Below, piece after piece: positions 1 to 12,800 of a stretch of DNA of 64,000 nt. The notes under the pieces are model-generated. The model was not told where the DNA came from and ran no database searches. It saw nothing but the letters and a program-made list of their open reading frames with translations. Where the stretch lies: contig NC_048543.1 of assembly GCF_902806685.2 (NCBI RefSeq), positions 6,118,106 through 6,182,105 on the forward strand, given 5' to 3'. The DNA is from Maniola hyperantus. Taxonomy: Eukaryota; Arthropoda; Insecta; Lepidoptera; Nymphalidae. A program made the position numbers and the translations under genes. Numbering within the stretch: position 1 is the stretch's first letter; every line of letters starts with the position of its first letter.

Positions 1-3000
1 ATAAACATTTACCACATGGCAGACTTGTTTCTGAAGTCGTGTCATTACTTTTTCCTTTAGTTTTTACATTTTTGATGCCATTACCTTTAGATTTTGGTTC
101 TGAAAGAAAAAAATACATTAAATTTTATTTAGGTACATGTATGTCTATCACATGCCTTTAATTTGAATAAGACAGAAATATTTACCAGTAGATTTTTCTT
201 TTGGAATCTTTACACTTTTAGTGTTTTTGATGCCTTTGTTCACATCGTTTTTTTCTAAAAGAATTTGAATAAAATAAATTAGAAAACTAAACATTTGAAA
301 AGCCTACCATTACCAAAACAAATTCTGTCTATGCCAAGTACTAGTCACCAAGGAAAGCTGCCTATTTGATTGAACATATAGACCTATAAATACTCGTTGA
401 ACACAAATATTTACTAGTGGTTTAAAAGTGGTCCTATTGTTTTCACTGTGCTCATGATTAGAAATAGGAAAAAAATAGACCTCAATTTAGTTTATTTAAA
501 AAAATTGTGTGTAACCAAACTAGCGTCATCATAACAAAATACAAAATATGAAACAAAATATGAAAAATAATTGATATTGTATTAATATTATTTCAATTTC
601 ATTTTCCAACGTAAAATTCAACCAACATGAGGATTTTGGTTGGTTGACAGCCAACAGGATGTATAAATTATAAGGTATGATGATTCCTGGTAATACTAAT
701 TGTATTAGATATCAGAAAAAGTTTTGTTAATAATCATAACTAATAAGGATAAAGAATTTGATTTACTTAATAAGAGTAAAATAGAAATGCTTTTAAAAAT
801 TACCACTAAGTGCTTTCTTCTTTGCATATTTAGTTTTTCTTTTAGAGCTATTAATCTCTTTGCTTGTATTTTCTTCTGAAAATATTTAAAACAGACAATA
901 AGTATTATATTTTATTTTATAAGGACATGCATTGATCACATGTAAATTGCATATTTTTAGGGTTCCATACCTCAAAAGGAATAAAGGAACCCTTATAGGA
1001 TCACTTCGTTATCTGTTGTGTCTGTCAATTTTTTTTTTTTTTTTATTATTCGGTTTTCAGTCCACTCCTATACCGGTTGAGCAATTGAGGCTATTAAACC
1101 TATAGGGTACTTCCCGTTGACTAAAATCATGAAGTTTGGGAGGTAGGTAGGTCTAATAGCACAAGCACAGGATTTAGCTGAAATTTTGAAAAACGTAAAT
1201 CTACGCGGACGAATTCGCGGGCATCATCTAGTCAAAAATTAGCTAGTATTATACAGTAGAAACTCGATTATCCGGCCCTCAGTTATACGGATTCGCGATT
1301 ATCCGGACTACCAACCGAAAATTGTTCGGCCAAGTGCTAGTCAGACTCGTGCACCGAGGGTTCCATACTCAGGTATTTTTTCCGACATTTTGTACAATAA
1401 ATCAAAAACTATTATGCATAAAAATAAATAAAAATCTGTTTTAGAATGTACAGGCAAAGCCCTTTCATATGATATCCCACTTGGTATAGTTATCTTACTT
1501 TGAAAATTGAAAATAATATTATAGTGAACTACATAATATGCACAAAACCCGATTGTCTTCATACATTCAATTATCCGGATTTTCGATTATCCGGATCCCT
1601 AACGACAACAATTAGTCCAGTTAATCGAGTTTCCACTGTATAAGGGTATACACTAAGTAAATGTTATGGTAATAAGAAGTCTTTCACTTGCCATCTTTGC
1701 CATCAGTCTTCAAAACCAACTCATAGGTCAAATTATCATCATTATATTGCAGTTGCATGTCACCGAAATAATCATCAGTGATATCATCTTCAAAAGAAAT
1801 TTTAGCTTCTTGATCATCAGTTTTGGGTTCTAGCTTCACTTCTTTTTCAGACCCGATAGTGTCATATGTATGTTCTTGTTTGATATTCTATTAAAAAAGT
1901 TTTTGATTTAACACAACATCAATAAATTACAATGACTACTAAGTAATTTGACATAATATTTTTTACACCTTTAGTATATGTTACGTCACCATGATCCAAA
2001 CTTTCAGTTTTTATAAAATAAGGAAGGTCTGGCACATGCTGGCTCTCTCTGTTGTTTTTCTAATATCTTAAAACTCTCGTGTATGTGCGTGCGTGCGTGT
2101 GTGTGTGTGTGGATGTTTGTTATTCTTTCGCGCAAATACTGGACGGATTTGGCTGAAATTTTGAATGGAGATAGACTATACCCGGGATTAGCACATTATT
2201 TATCCTGGAAAATCAAAGAGTTCCCACAGGATTTTGAAAATCACGCGGAAAAAGTCTCGGGCATCATCTATTAATAAATAAGTATTATTAGTAAGTACTT
2301 GACTAACTATTCAAACTGAGACCATCACTGAAACACAACTAGTTGTTACAGTACGCCTCAGAAAGTAATGTACATCAGCATTTAGAATGACATTTCTGCT
2401 TTGTAGAGAGTTGTCTCTGTCACTCCTATCTATATGACGTTTTGTCGGTCTCAACTACAGAGACAATGCTCTACAAATCTGCTAACTCCTGCTAAAGGTT
2501 GATGTACATTACTTTCTGCCTCATACTTTATTACAATACTAGCTGATGCCCACGACTTCGTCGACGAATTAGGTTTTTAAAAATCCCGTGGGAACTCTTT
2601 GATTTTCCGGGACAAAAAGTAGCCTTTGTCACTCTCCAGGGTATAATCTATCTCCATTCCAAATTTCATCCAAATCCGTTCAGCGGTTTTTGCGTGATAG
2701 AGTAACAAACATCTAAACATCCAAACATCCACACTTTCACATTTATAATATTTTTTACAATATAACTAGCTGTGAACTGGCAACATGTCCCATTTCAAAA
2801 ATTTGACAATTTCACTTTAAGCTATTTTATACTCAAAAGTATCCCAGTTCAAGACAGTTGGATTTAGTTTGGAACAATAATTTGAAAGAACAGGCACAAT
2901 TAACACAAGTGAGGCTTGAGGCACCTACACTTCCACTGGCAGGTGTATACAATTACTACTTACGTAGCTAAAGGAAATAAGTTTTCCCTACATCCTGTAC

Positions 3001-3763
3001 ATTTGTTAAAATTGAGATAGTATCGGATGCCAGTTCACAGTTGATATTATATTACCTCTTTAGGAATAATGTCACTAAATATAGCATTAGCTGCTAGGCA
3101 TTTTTCTCTAAATTCAATGAACTGTTGAAGAATTTTGAAACAACGTTTACACAGTTGTTGGGGATCACTAGTAGACAGCTGTAACTGAAAATGATAAGTA
3201 TTTATAAACAATTCATTTTCATACTTTGTAATCTGTAGGTATGTAATACAAAAACCAGATCAATTGTGTCAGAACAGAGAGGTAAGGTTTTGTATCACCG
3301 CAGTTGCTAAAAACTATTATTGAATTAAAAACTTATTGTGGTCATTTTGGGATGGGCAAAAACTTTAAGGTTGCATTATCTGTAATGCAACCTTAAAGTT
3401 TTGCAATTTTTAACAGTCACAGGTTTCTACAACTGTGTTAAACCACTTTACAGCACTTAGGTATTATTTATTTTTACAAGCTGTGTGACAGACAGATGGA
3501 CTGGACGAATTTATAAGGGTTCCTTGTGTTACTGTGACTAACTGACAGACAATGCACATCCTACATTGATAGATCTAGAAACTTGCAACTTTCTTTAACT
3601 TTAACATTGCATTCAGGTTCTCTCTACAGAAATCTGAAACTAAAAATCATTTTAAGGTGATACTTACATTCAGGTTAGTGAGTATGTTAAAGTACATAAT
3701 GTACTTCTCATCAAAAGGAATCATGTTCCTAAGTGATTTTAGACATGCTCTACACTTTGACAT
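1..3763 (-). CDS. ZAD-domain C2H2 zinc-finger protein (3' end outside window)
   Basis: Minus-strand exons inferred at 3668-3763, 3056-3184, 1692-1887, 804-875, 186-254 and 1-99, with the frame open to the window edge. Exons 1 and 2 encode a ZAD (zinc-finger-associated domain): CRACL near residue 4 and CKRCF followed by FREKC near residues 44-60 give the four-cysteine pattern. ZADs mediate dimerisation in insect C2H2 transcription factors. Next comes an acidic linker, then short exons rich in Lys, Ser and Thr. The last visible residues, LPCGKCLY, look like the start of a C2H2 finger, so the DNA-binding fingers should lie beyond base 1. Phases agree at every join if exon 3 uses a GC donor (GCAAGT, 1686-1691); the GT at 1686-1687 leads to a stop in the next exon. 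The start ATG (3761-3763) sits just before the first ZAD cysteines, as is usual. Family is fairly sure; the orthologue is unknown. Confidence 0.72.
955..1035. repeat. Fragment of 'gggttccgtacc' interspersed repeat
   Basis: Contains gggttccatacctcaaaagg and a copy of the cttataggatcacttcgtt block, followed by a T-rich run. The same blocks recur at 1325-1375, 26.1-26.4, 28.6-28.9, 34.7-34.9, 44.8-45.1, 52.2-52.5 and 53.97-54.4 kb. It lies in an intron of the ZAD gene. Confidence 0.6.
1254..1638. mobile_element. Pogo/Tigger-like non-autonomous element carrying a nested repeat
   Basis: The left end CAGTAGAAACTCGATTATCC (1254 on) is mirrored by cgagtttccactg ending at 1638. Both ends are flanked by TA, the target duplication of Tc1/mariner-pogo elements. 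Further ATTATCCGG repeats lie just inside each end. The interior, about 1325-1555, is a piece of the 'gggttccgtacc' interspersed family, so one element has inserted in another. No transposase is visible. Confidence 0.6.
2080..2277 (+). repeat. 'cgaagtcgcgggcatc' interspersed repeat, plus orientation
   Basis: Starts with a GT-rich microsatellite (about 2080-2111) and continues with the blocks ctggacggatttggctgaaa, tcaaagagttcccacaggat and ctcgggcatcatcta. The open frame through it is an accident of the repeat. Confidence 0.6.
2352..2524. mobile_element. Foldback MITE, 'agtaatgtacatc' family
   Basis: The ends are inverted copies: cagaaagtaatgtacatcag at the left and tgatgtacattactttctg at the right. 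Inside, tagagagttgtctctgtc pairs with agagacaatgctctaca. Two further copies lie at 16068-16222 and 24826-24997. It has no coding capacity. Confidence 0.7.
2538..2755 (-). repeat. 'cgaagtcgcgggcatc' interspersed repeat, minus orientation
   Basis: Runs from ctagctgatgcccacgactt through cccgtgggaactctttgatt to cactttcacatttataatat. This is a near full-length copy of the commonest repeat in the window. Confidence 0.7.
2765..3045. mobile_element. MITE with 'tgtgaactggca' inverted ends
   Basis: The left end agctgtgaactggcaacatg and the right end atgccagttcacagttgata are inverted repeats. A diverged copy lies at 30247-30495 and shares cagttcaagacag, actggcaggtgta-like and ggaaataagtttt blocks. This copy ends only about 10 bases from the inferred ZAD exon at 3056. 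Confidence 0.6.
3359..3402. repeat. Perfect 20-bp hairpin
   Basis: Arms aaaactttaaggttgcatta (3359-3378) and its exact reverse complement (3383-3402) flank a 4-base loop. It lies in intron 1 of the ZAD gene. No run of T follows to suggest a terminator. It is probably the core of a tiny foldback element. Confidence 0.7.
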
Positions 3764-5010
3764 GTTTCTAGAGAGAAATAGTTTTAATTTGTGCTATAAG
3801 TATAGTTTTCCGGTTTATTTAGGTACCACCTTATTTCCAGGCACTTGAAAAGGTTGTTGTGCACATAAACATTAAATTACTCTCGCAAGAAAAATTAAAT
3901 TGATACCCCTATATTCAATGTACTCTGTGTTGATAACACTTTGTTTATAAAGGTGACTAACAGCTGTTAGTTGGTTCAAGCTTCAGCCCACCAGCCACAA
4001 GAGACCAGCCCACAACGTACATATTTGAAACGGTTTGATTCATTTCTATAGTATTTTCACTAGATTTTGTAGTAGACTGTACGCAGTAGCAAATTATTTT
4101 CAACTACGTTTTTTCATCAAAGCCACCACACAACACAACAGCCATGTTTTTTTTTACGTTTAATCTTAATATCTTAATTTATTGGCTGATTTGAAATAGT
4201 GGTGGCTTCTTATTGACTCATTCAAATCCAAATAGCCAATAAGAATTTACATGCATTTCAAATGAACCAATTAAATTCGATTATGTACTGAGAGCTAGTA
4301 TATATACTCTCATTATATACAAATCAAATGTACATAGTCGGGTAGAACGAGACAAAACTAGCACCGGAACAAAATGAGAGGGATGGACTGATGCATCTAC
4401 TTCGCCCTCGAGTTGAGAGGCCCTGATCAAAGCTCTCCAAGAAGTTAGGTTAAGTACCTAGTCAATTTTCACTATATTATCCATACTATATCTATAAATT
4501 TTCATGTTTTGTTGTCTTGTCAAGTTGTCACGTCACGTATTGTCGGTATTGATTACGTAGTGATTATATTATACTCTTTGGTAGTGATTACCTCTATTAG
4601 GGGTGCAACTCCAGAACATTAAAAAATCGCAAATTGAAATTCGCTTGTGGTGCCATCTAAGCGCGAGCACGGCTAAACAAATAGATAACAGTTTACAAAA
4701 GACGTCAACAGATGGCGGGCACATTGCTGTAATTTTAATGACATTAATAAATTATAACCTTTGTGATTATAACCAACTTTTCATGTTTTCGTGTGCTTTA
4801 GTAAATATTTATATTTCTGTTAAATTTATCTGACCCTGCTTTAATAACAGGACTCTGTAGTCTGTATTTCCTTTCACCACCTCGATAACTATATTCTAAG
4901 GATTGATTTACGGACTCGATTCATGCCTGAACGACTGACCACGGCTTCGGATTACGGACTCGTTTTTGCTTTGTGAAATGATTTTTCTGTGAATATATTA
5001 GTGCAGAAAA
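3764..5010. other. 5' flank of the ZAD gene and spacer
   Basis: Holds the upstream region of the minus-strand ZAD gene, AT-rich, with no convincing gene. The open frame at 4603-4833 has no recognisable domain or splice context. Promoter elements could not be placed. Confidence 0.4.
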
Positions 5011-5800
5011 ATGCCACGGAGATCTCGATGTGTGTCTGGATGTGACTAATTCGGTAAGTATAAAATTATCTCACTCGTAATCTAACTCAAAATTACTTCA
5101 ATGAGTCAAACTCTGTGCACCATTAAGGCACCATTAGGACATTAGGTATTTTATCATGATACTAGGTACCTATATAATTCCTGCGATTTCGTCCGCTCGA
5201 AAAAGCTATTTTAGAAATCCCGTGAGAAGTCCAATTTTCCGGGATAAAAGTGGCCTACAAAATACAACCGTCTGATGCAAGCTATCTCTGTACCAAACAG
5301 ATCATCTGTTTGGTACAGAGATAGCCTGACCACCACTTTGTCTACGTGGATTTAGGGTTTTGAGAATCCCATGGGAACTGTTTGATTTTCCGTGACAAAA
5401 GAAGCCTATGTCCTTACCTGGATGCAAGCTATCTCTGTACTAACTTTCATCATATACGGTTACACAAATTTACTGTAAAAAGCTAGCATACAGACAGGTT
5501 GACACACTTTTGCATTTATCATATTGCTGTGGATTATTAAATTAACTACTAATTCTGTAAATTTTTTGTTTTGTAATTAAGTGTACTTACAACATTTGTT
5601 TTGAACTTTATTGACTAAGTTATTTTTATATTATAGGTATCAACTATCACTATTAAGTACAATAAGTAAGTATAGACTAATGCATATTTTATGTTACTAT
5701 TTTTTCAGATGTTTGCATGGCTTTCCAAAACCTGGCTACTCCTCTCTATGAAACCATTTTAACAATGAAAAGAGATAGTAGGACAGCATTTAGAAAGCAA
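5011..5800 (+). pseudogene. Possible THAP-domain remnant (two decayed pieces)
   Basis: MPRRSRCVSGCD is encoded from 5011, then an in-frame stop and a GTAAGT donor at about 5053. Just after an acceptor near 5708, another frame reads CLHGFPKPGYSSL before a stop. THAP zinc fingers begin with M-P-x-x-C-x2-x2-C and carry a later F-P-K/D motif, so the two pieces resemble exons 1 and 2 of a broken THAP gene. The first piece would need a one-base shift to read the usual N-S after the second cysteine. The resemblance is short and may be chance. Confidence 0.3.
5175..5515 (-). repeat. Two 'cgaagtcgcgggcatc' repeat copies meeting at a perfect palindrome
   Basis: Two truncated minus-oriented copies, both with cccgtg(a/g)ga and ttttccg(g/t)gataaaag-like blocks, flank an exact 45-base palindrome at 5281-5325 (22-base arms, 1-base centre). 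The arms are the gctatctctgtaccaaa segment of the repeat itself. Confidence 0.65.
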
Positions 5801-5815
5801 GACTGATGATTAAAT

Positions 5816-6867
5816 ATATACCTACCTAGTTACGAATTGTCAAATTTGCAATCACCAGTTTGAAGATCGTTGAAATACACCAGTTGTGGTAGTAATATGA
5901 AAGTTATGAAAAGTAAATAACCAAAAATTTTGGATTTGAGCGTTACCTATTTCACAATCTCGTGGGTCTTGAATTTGGGTATGTATTTTATGTACCTAGT
6001 TACGAATTTATGAAAATAAAATACTTTACAAAACTTTAAAACCTTTTTATTTCTAGGTATAGTGTTTTATAATTTAGTATCTTAAAGAGTCAGTCTTGTA
6101 ATATATATTTTTAAACATGTTTTAAACAAACGTTAATGGAATTATTGATATTTTTTTAAAACATGTTCAAAAATATAAAATATGCTAGTAAAGTATTTTT
6201 ATAAATAGCATTTAAATTTTCGCGCTCTCGCACGCCTAGCGCGCTATTAGTGCCCTCTAGATGTGAGCACACGCGTAACTTTGAAAAAGAAATCTTAAGT
6301 CGCACATCTATCTCTAGTAATATAGTAAATAATCTATGCTCAGCTCTTTGTATTCTCCGGTAGGAGCACAGATATGTCCAGATTTGCAACTAGCGTGGCC
6401 CCCTCAGTTCCTCTCGCTCAAGCAGATTTTCTTACTTGTGAAATGTCATTCCTTCTACACTTCACGTTGTTTGCCAAATACTCACGTACAAATACATTTT
6501 GGCAAACAAAAAAGAGTGGCCATGGTGATAAGGACAAATCACAATCATTTTGTCACGTTCTTAAAATGTTATGTTCGTTAAATGCATTTAGCTATCTCGC
6601 TCTAACAGTAAGTGTAACAATAGGGCTACTTCTAATAGTCCTTATTCTGAGGTCGTGGCCTTTGTTCTCCAACAGCCTGTCAATGTTATTCAAGTTCCAA
6701 GAGAGCCTTGTCGCAATATGTTATTGGTGTGTGCTTTTTTTTTCTGGTCGGTGGTCTGTGTTTGTCGCATGTTTTGTGTACAAAGGTATTTTTATTTTGA
6801 TAGGAAGTGGGAATAATTTCCTTATTTATGTTATGAAATTACAAATTTCCAATACATTTCGTATAAG
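5816..6867. other. Spacer upstream of RAB3GAP2
   Basis: AT-rich, with several long frames on both strands around 6156-6867 that lack domains or splice logic. The true RAB3GAP2 start lies at 6868. The promoter is presumably here, but no core element is convincing. Confidence 0.4.
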
Positions 6868-9800
6868 ATGTGCAATGTTGAAGAAATCGCGGACTGTGGA
6901 GATATTTTGACTTTGGGTAGAGCTTTGTTTATAACAGAGAAGGAAGGCAAGTTTTAACACTATCCATTTTAATTCACTTCATAGTTTTACGACATCTATT
7001 TTTATTTATATTAACACTAACATAATAAATTACTGACTTATGGTTTTTAGATAAAACTTGGCTTTCAAAATGTTCAGTTTCACTTTCGTCTTGCGGAAAT
7101 TTATTGGCTGTTGGGTACAAAAAGCGCCTTTGTTTCTTAACGGCTCAGTGGATTAGTTCAATTGACAGCAACACATATTTGGTATCATGGAGTGGGACAC
7201 TTCCATCGGAAATCACCTCTATTTTGACACTATCTATTTGTCCTTCACAACAATCTTCACAGGTATTTGAATAATAAGAATAAACCTAGTGAATAGTTTT
7301 AATTGAACATCCTTTTCATTAATCCATACTTAATTTTTTTAAATGCAAGAGCGTGTCTGTCTGCTAGCTTTTCACGCCTATCCGTTCAGCCAATTTTGCT
7401 GGAATTGGGTAAAGAAATAGCTTGCATCCTGGAGATAGACATAAACTTCAGATCCCGTAAAACCAAAGAGTTCCCACAGGAGTTTAAAAAACTCCTGAAT
7501 CCACATGGATAACATTGGTACATACATAGCTTACATCCTAGAGATAGCCATACTTAGATTACTTTTTATCCTGGAAAATTAAATATTTCAACTCAAGTGA
7601 GTCGCAGACATAATCTAGTATATAGTAATATTATAAAATGTGAAAGTGTGTCTGTTTGTCTGCTAGCTTTTAATGGCCTATAAGTATATATAAATATGAT
7701 AGAAGGTTTTCAGCTCAAACCTGTGTGGCAAAGCTAATTTTACAGTATTTATGCTTTGCCTATGAATCTTAAATTTCAGGAGACCAATCTTGATAAAATT
7801 TAGCGCAATATTTAAGTCTTGAATGACATGAAATGATTTTAAACTGATAGTCATCACAATTCGGTGGTTTGTCAAAAAGAGAAGGTCTTTGAAGACAGGG
7901 CACTCTACAATTTAATATATTTATTGAATACTAGGTAATGCCTGCGACTTCCTCCGCATGGATTTTGGTTTCGAAAATCTCATGGAAACTCTTTGATTTC
8001 CTGGGATCTAGCCTATGTCCTTCCCCGGGATGCAAGCTCTCTATACCAAATCTCATCAAAATCGGTTAAACAGATAAGCCATGAAAAGCTAGCAGACAGA
8101 CAGACAGACAGACACACTTTCACATTTATAATATTAGTATGGTAGTATGGACAAACCCTGATTATTATTAGAATAATATTTGATCATAGAAATAGAAAGA
8201 TTTTTGACTCAAATAAACTTTTACAAGTACTTTTTAATCATCAAATGCACTTACCACTGGAGCACATGTCAACCCATCTACCAATGGTGCACATGATTAC
8301 CATAACATAATGTCTGTATTGTATTTTTAAGAATGGACCAGATTGGTTCTGCATAGTGGTTGGATTTCAAAACGGAAGTATTGGATTTTATACAAACACA
8401 GGGCATGTGTTATTACATGAAAAATTAGATGAAAAACCTGTATTAAAAATCTCATGTCATACAGGAACGTATGGTACACTGCCTGATGATGTTCACATTT
8501 TGTTTCAAACTGGTGTCTGTGTTCTCACTGGATCAAGTTTGTTCCAAACACTTAGGAATGCAAAAGCACAAGTTGCAAAAGGTAAACATTTATTTAACTT
8601 TAAATATTATTAAGCGGTGATAGCCGAGTAGTTAAGACGTCAGCCTACTATTCAGGGGTCGGTCAATTCATATTCTTAAATTTTTAAATCTAAATATATA
8701 TAATGAAAGGCTGACTGACTGATAGATCAATCAATGCACAGCTCAAACTATAAGACGGATCAGGCTGAAATTTGGCATGCAGATAGCTATTATGACACAT
8801 CCGCTAATAAACATTTTTATTAAAATTTCAACACCTATAGGGGTTTGAAAGTGCAGTCCACGCAGACGAAGTCACAAGCATAAGCTAGTCTAGAATAATA
8901 CTGGCAATCACCTACTCTGAATAATATCAATCAGAAAAATATAGCTATGTTTGTTTCATACTTTTAATTGTGTCTCGTATAAAACTGATTGAGGCCAGCC
9001 TACTGCATAAAACTGATTTCCAGTATTAATCTCACTGGCCTTAAAATAAAATTACTATCAATAGTTCATGCTGGTATCCGGGATGACAATGCAGTTGATA
9101 TTAGAAACATCCAAATAAGAAAATGGTCGTTTTCTGAACAAGAACAAATTAACGATGCTGCAGTTGTTGGTCTAGAGTTAAAAAATACTTACGACCATTT
9201 CCTAGCAGCTTCAACATATGGAGGATATGACACATGGTGAGAAATTTTTTAAAATTTAAAAAATTCCCTTCATGTAATACAAAAATCCTGCACTTTCTGA
9301 ATATAGGTACTAATACCTACTGCTGCTTTGATCAAAACTTGAGCTAATAAAATATCATAAATACTTATTTAATGAATTGTTTGTTATTATTATAAGCCAT
9401 TTAATTTAATTATTAAAGGTCAAGTAATTTAATATCTACATTTTAGGTACCGGTCCATTCCGCCAGTCAATACATTAGTTCTTACAACAGGCATATCACC
9501 TTACATGGGATTCCAGTATGCATTAGAGGGGGGCACCACTCCACCACTACAGGATGTAGCTAGAGCAGTTGCTAATAAAATTAAATCCGCCTTACCGTAA
9601 GTATATTTTTTGACACAATATCTACATCGAATCAAGCTAGTGTATAAGGATAATACCATAGTGTGCATAATATAAATTATTATAGTCAAGCGATCCATAC
9701 TATAATATTATAAATGCGAAAGTGTGTCTGTCTGTCTGTTAGCTTTTCACGGCGCAATTGTTCAACCGATTTTGACGAAATTTGGTGTAGAGATAGCTTG

Positions 9801-12800
9801 CACCCCTGGAAGGACATAGGCTACTTTTTATCCCGGAAAATCAAAGAGTTCCCACAGGATTTTTAATAACCTAAATCCACGCGAGCGAAGTCGCAGGCAT
9901 CATCTAGTATACAATATTTAATACCAATGGCAGTCCAATCCGCCATATTGCGCGCTAGATGTGTGAACTATGAATGTGTGAAGAATAAGTAATTGAAATC
10001 CTCTGCTGTCCGTCAACAAGGCTGGTTACTGAACTTATTTCAAATCATTCTCCATGCGCCTCTTCTTGTCTACTTCATTCAGCAGTATCTTCTACAGAGA
10101 TAGTTTAAATTGTAGCAGTTTACTCTGAAAAAGTACTTCAGTACTAATAGTTATTACTTATTAGTAATCATAATCGAAAACTCTAAAAAGGTAGATTTCA
10201 TATTATGTTTGACAATGTTGCGTTGGACGCTCGAGGTCGCAAACTTAAATTATTCATTGGTCAACATGCCAACTACTTAGCAAAAAATCTAAACTACCGA
10301 ATCTGACTCAAGGTCTGATGTATGTGGCTACTGGGCATACACACATCGTTTATTATTCCATCCTCAGAATAACTTCAAATCCCAGGCAACTTCATAATCA
10401 AACTGCAATTAAGATTTTAATCTGCTACAATAATGTATTTAACTTTGATGTAGTGGCTGGTTGGGTGGATCTACAGAGACTGCGCCAACTAATACTGAGC
10501 CCCTAATAAGAGCAGAACAGTTGTCAATGAGAAATGGTATTTTTGATGCACAACGCCACGGCACAACGGTCGCTATATCTCCGGACCGGCGTCTCGCAGC
10601 ATTCACTGATAGTTTAGGACGAGTGGCTGTCTTGGATATAAGCAAAGGCTATGTTATAAAACTTTTCAAAGGATGCAGAGATGCCCAGTGCGCTTTTGTC
10701 CAAGTATGTAGTTATAATAATTAACAATATTCTTTCGAATATTTTCTCATTAGTTGGAATTAATTTCTTGACTATAAAACCGAAAGTTACTCGTAGATAT
10801 TATAAAAATGATTATTCTGCGCTAAAAATTAATAAAGTCACAGGAGTTTAGCCGATTGTTAAGGTAAGCGGTCACGTTGAAAATAACCCACTTCCGGTTG
10901 TCCGATTTTGGTAGTTTTTTTTTCTGTCGATGCCGCCTAGTACTACTAAAAACCTTTCATAGAACTTCCATTGAAATTTGTTGAAATACAATTGACGCGT
11001 CTAATAAACAGTAGGAAAAACTTAAATCCCTATCGCCTAAAACGCGGAAGCCCTGATTAAGAGTACATATTTTTCATTACAGATCTTTGATGCTGATACT
11101 AAAAAGCCGCAACTTTCTCTAGTGAAGGAGATACGAAGAGCGTTGTTTTTGATAATTTACAATCCGAAAAAAGGGCTAATTGATATAAGGCTTATGCAAA
11201 GAGGTAGTAGAGTGGCAGTATTTACAGCAACAAAAAATGGAAAACTATTATACAATACCTGTGGCTTAACGGGTGCAGAAAAAAACTATACCCACAAAAA
11301 ACTTAACTTACCAGAATTTCAGTGTGTACTGATCGATCCAGATGGCAAACTTAAAAGATTTAATATTCCATTCTACTATTCGTTAGAGGGAGAACATTTA
11401 GAAAGATCGAAAGATTTACACATCATTAGAGCGATACGTGATAGTATAAAGAAAAATCCTTATTTATCAGACGAAATTAAAGATGAAATCATTCAAAGTG
11501 CTGCAAAGTTAAAGACATTGGAAATTAAAAAGCATTGCTTGGAAATGTTGATAAAAAACTGTGAAACATCGTCGGAAACACTCATTTCTTGCTTAGAAAT
11601 ATTTTGGGATAGTATTACTAATGAGAAGTTAAATGAGCATAGTAAAAAAAATTAAAGACTTTTTTGGGAACCTTGCATTAGTGACTCTATTTCATAGACA
11701 TATTTGTAACGAAACCACTGACGATATGAAAAATTTAATAGCCAAAGTTTGTGAAACATTTGAGCTTGAAAAGCCATTAAAGACATCAGATGAAAAAAAT
11801 GATGAAGATGACCTTGACTTTCATCTTTTAGAAGACGATAACTGTATATTAGAACGATTATTGATTTTAGCACAAGAAAAAGATTTTAGGGAGCAGCAAC
11901 ACACAAAAGTTACTTTTGCAGATAATCGCATAAGCACATATAAAGACTTTATCTCTTGTTTCGTATTAGACAACAGAGGAGAATTCATAACTTTGAAACC
12001 AGATATTACAACTGAGAAACTAAATAATTTATCATGTGATATTTTCAAGTCTATTCTGAAACTAAACGACCTTACTTTGTTGACAGACTTTGTTAAAGAT
12101 AGTAATATTGATCCCCAAGAAATTGTTAAACTTGTTATTATGCATGTGTCAAACATGCCACTTGAAGAAATAAATTTAGATTTGATTGAAAAAATAATTG
12201 CCGTGCTGTATTATCTGTGCAGAAGTTCCGAGGAAGCTACTGACATTATATATAATGAAATATCTCCATGGTGGGAAAATATTCGCGAAAAAACTAGTGG
12301 GCTTGCCGTGTCCGCTAAGAAGTATGATAATCGCGATGGCTTGTAAATCTGTTGCCAATATTTTTGAAACCAAGTCTTCTGACAATGAGGACGCTTGGGA
12401 GTCTCTCACTAAAGAAACTGCAAAATGGGGTATTCTAATCGGCAAATTAGAGGACATATCTATATTAAGTATTATTTTAATGTGTAAAGCCAATTTTAAC
12501 GGCAAAACGCTGCCTAAACTACCTTTTGAAGAGATGAACATAAATTTAAAATATATTTACACGAGGGGGAAGGGCTCAGTAACAGAGTTGATCGCTAAAT
12601 GGCTTTGCGGCATGGGTGTGCCTCCAGAGGCAATAGTGGCAAATGAACTCATGGAAATATTTGATGCTACTTCCGATTCAGAAATGAATACTTCGACGAG
12701 TGAAGATAAGACTGAATTTGTGCTTATGGAAAATAATCGCCATCATATTGATAATAATCCACAGGTTTTTAAATGGTTATCCCTCCTTCGAAGACAGTTT

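Noticed and set aside
6374..6910. 178-codon open frame just before RAB3GAP2
   Set aside because: Overlaps exon 1 of RAB3GAP2 in another frame, no domain, no splice logic; the family start fits ATG 6868.
11640..11660. Programmed +1 frameshift in RAB3GAP2
   Set aside because: No stimulatory structure or known slippery site, and a second unrelated shift follows; error or mutation is simpler.
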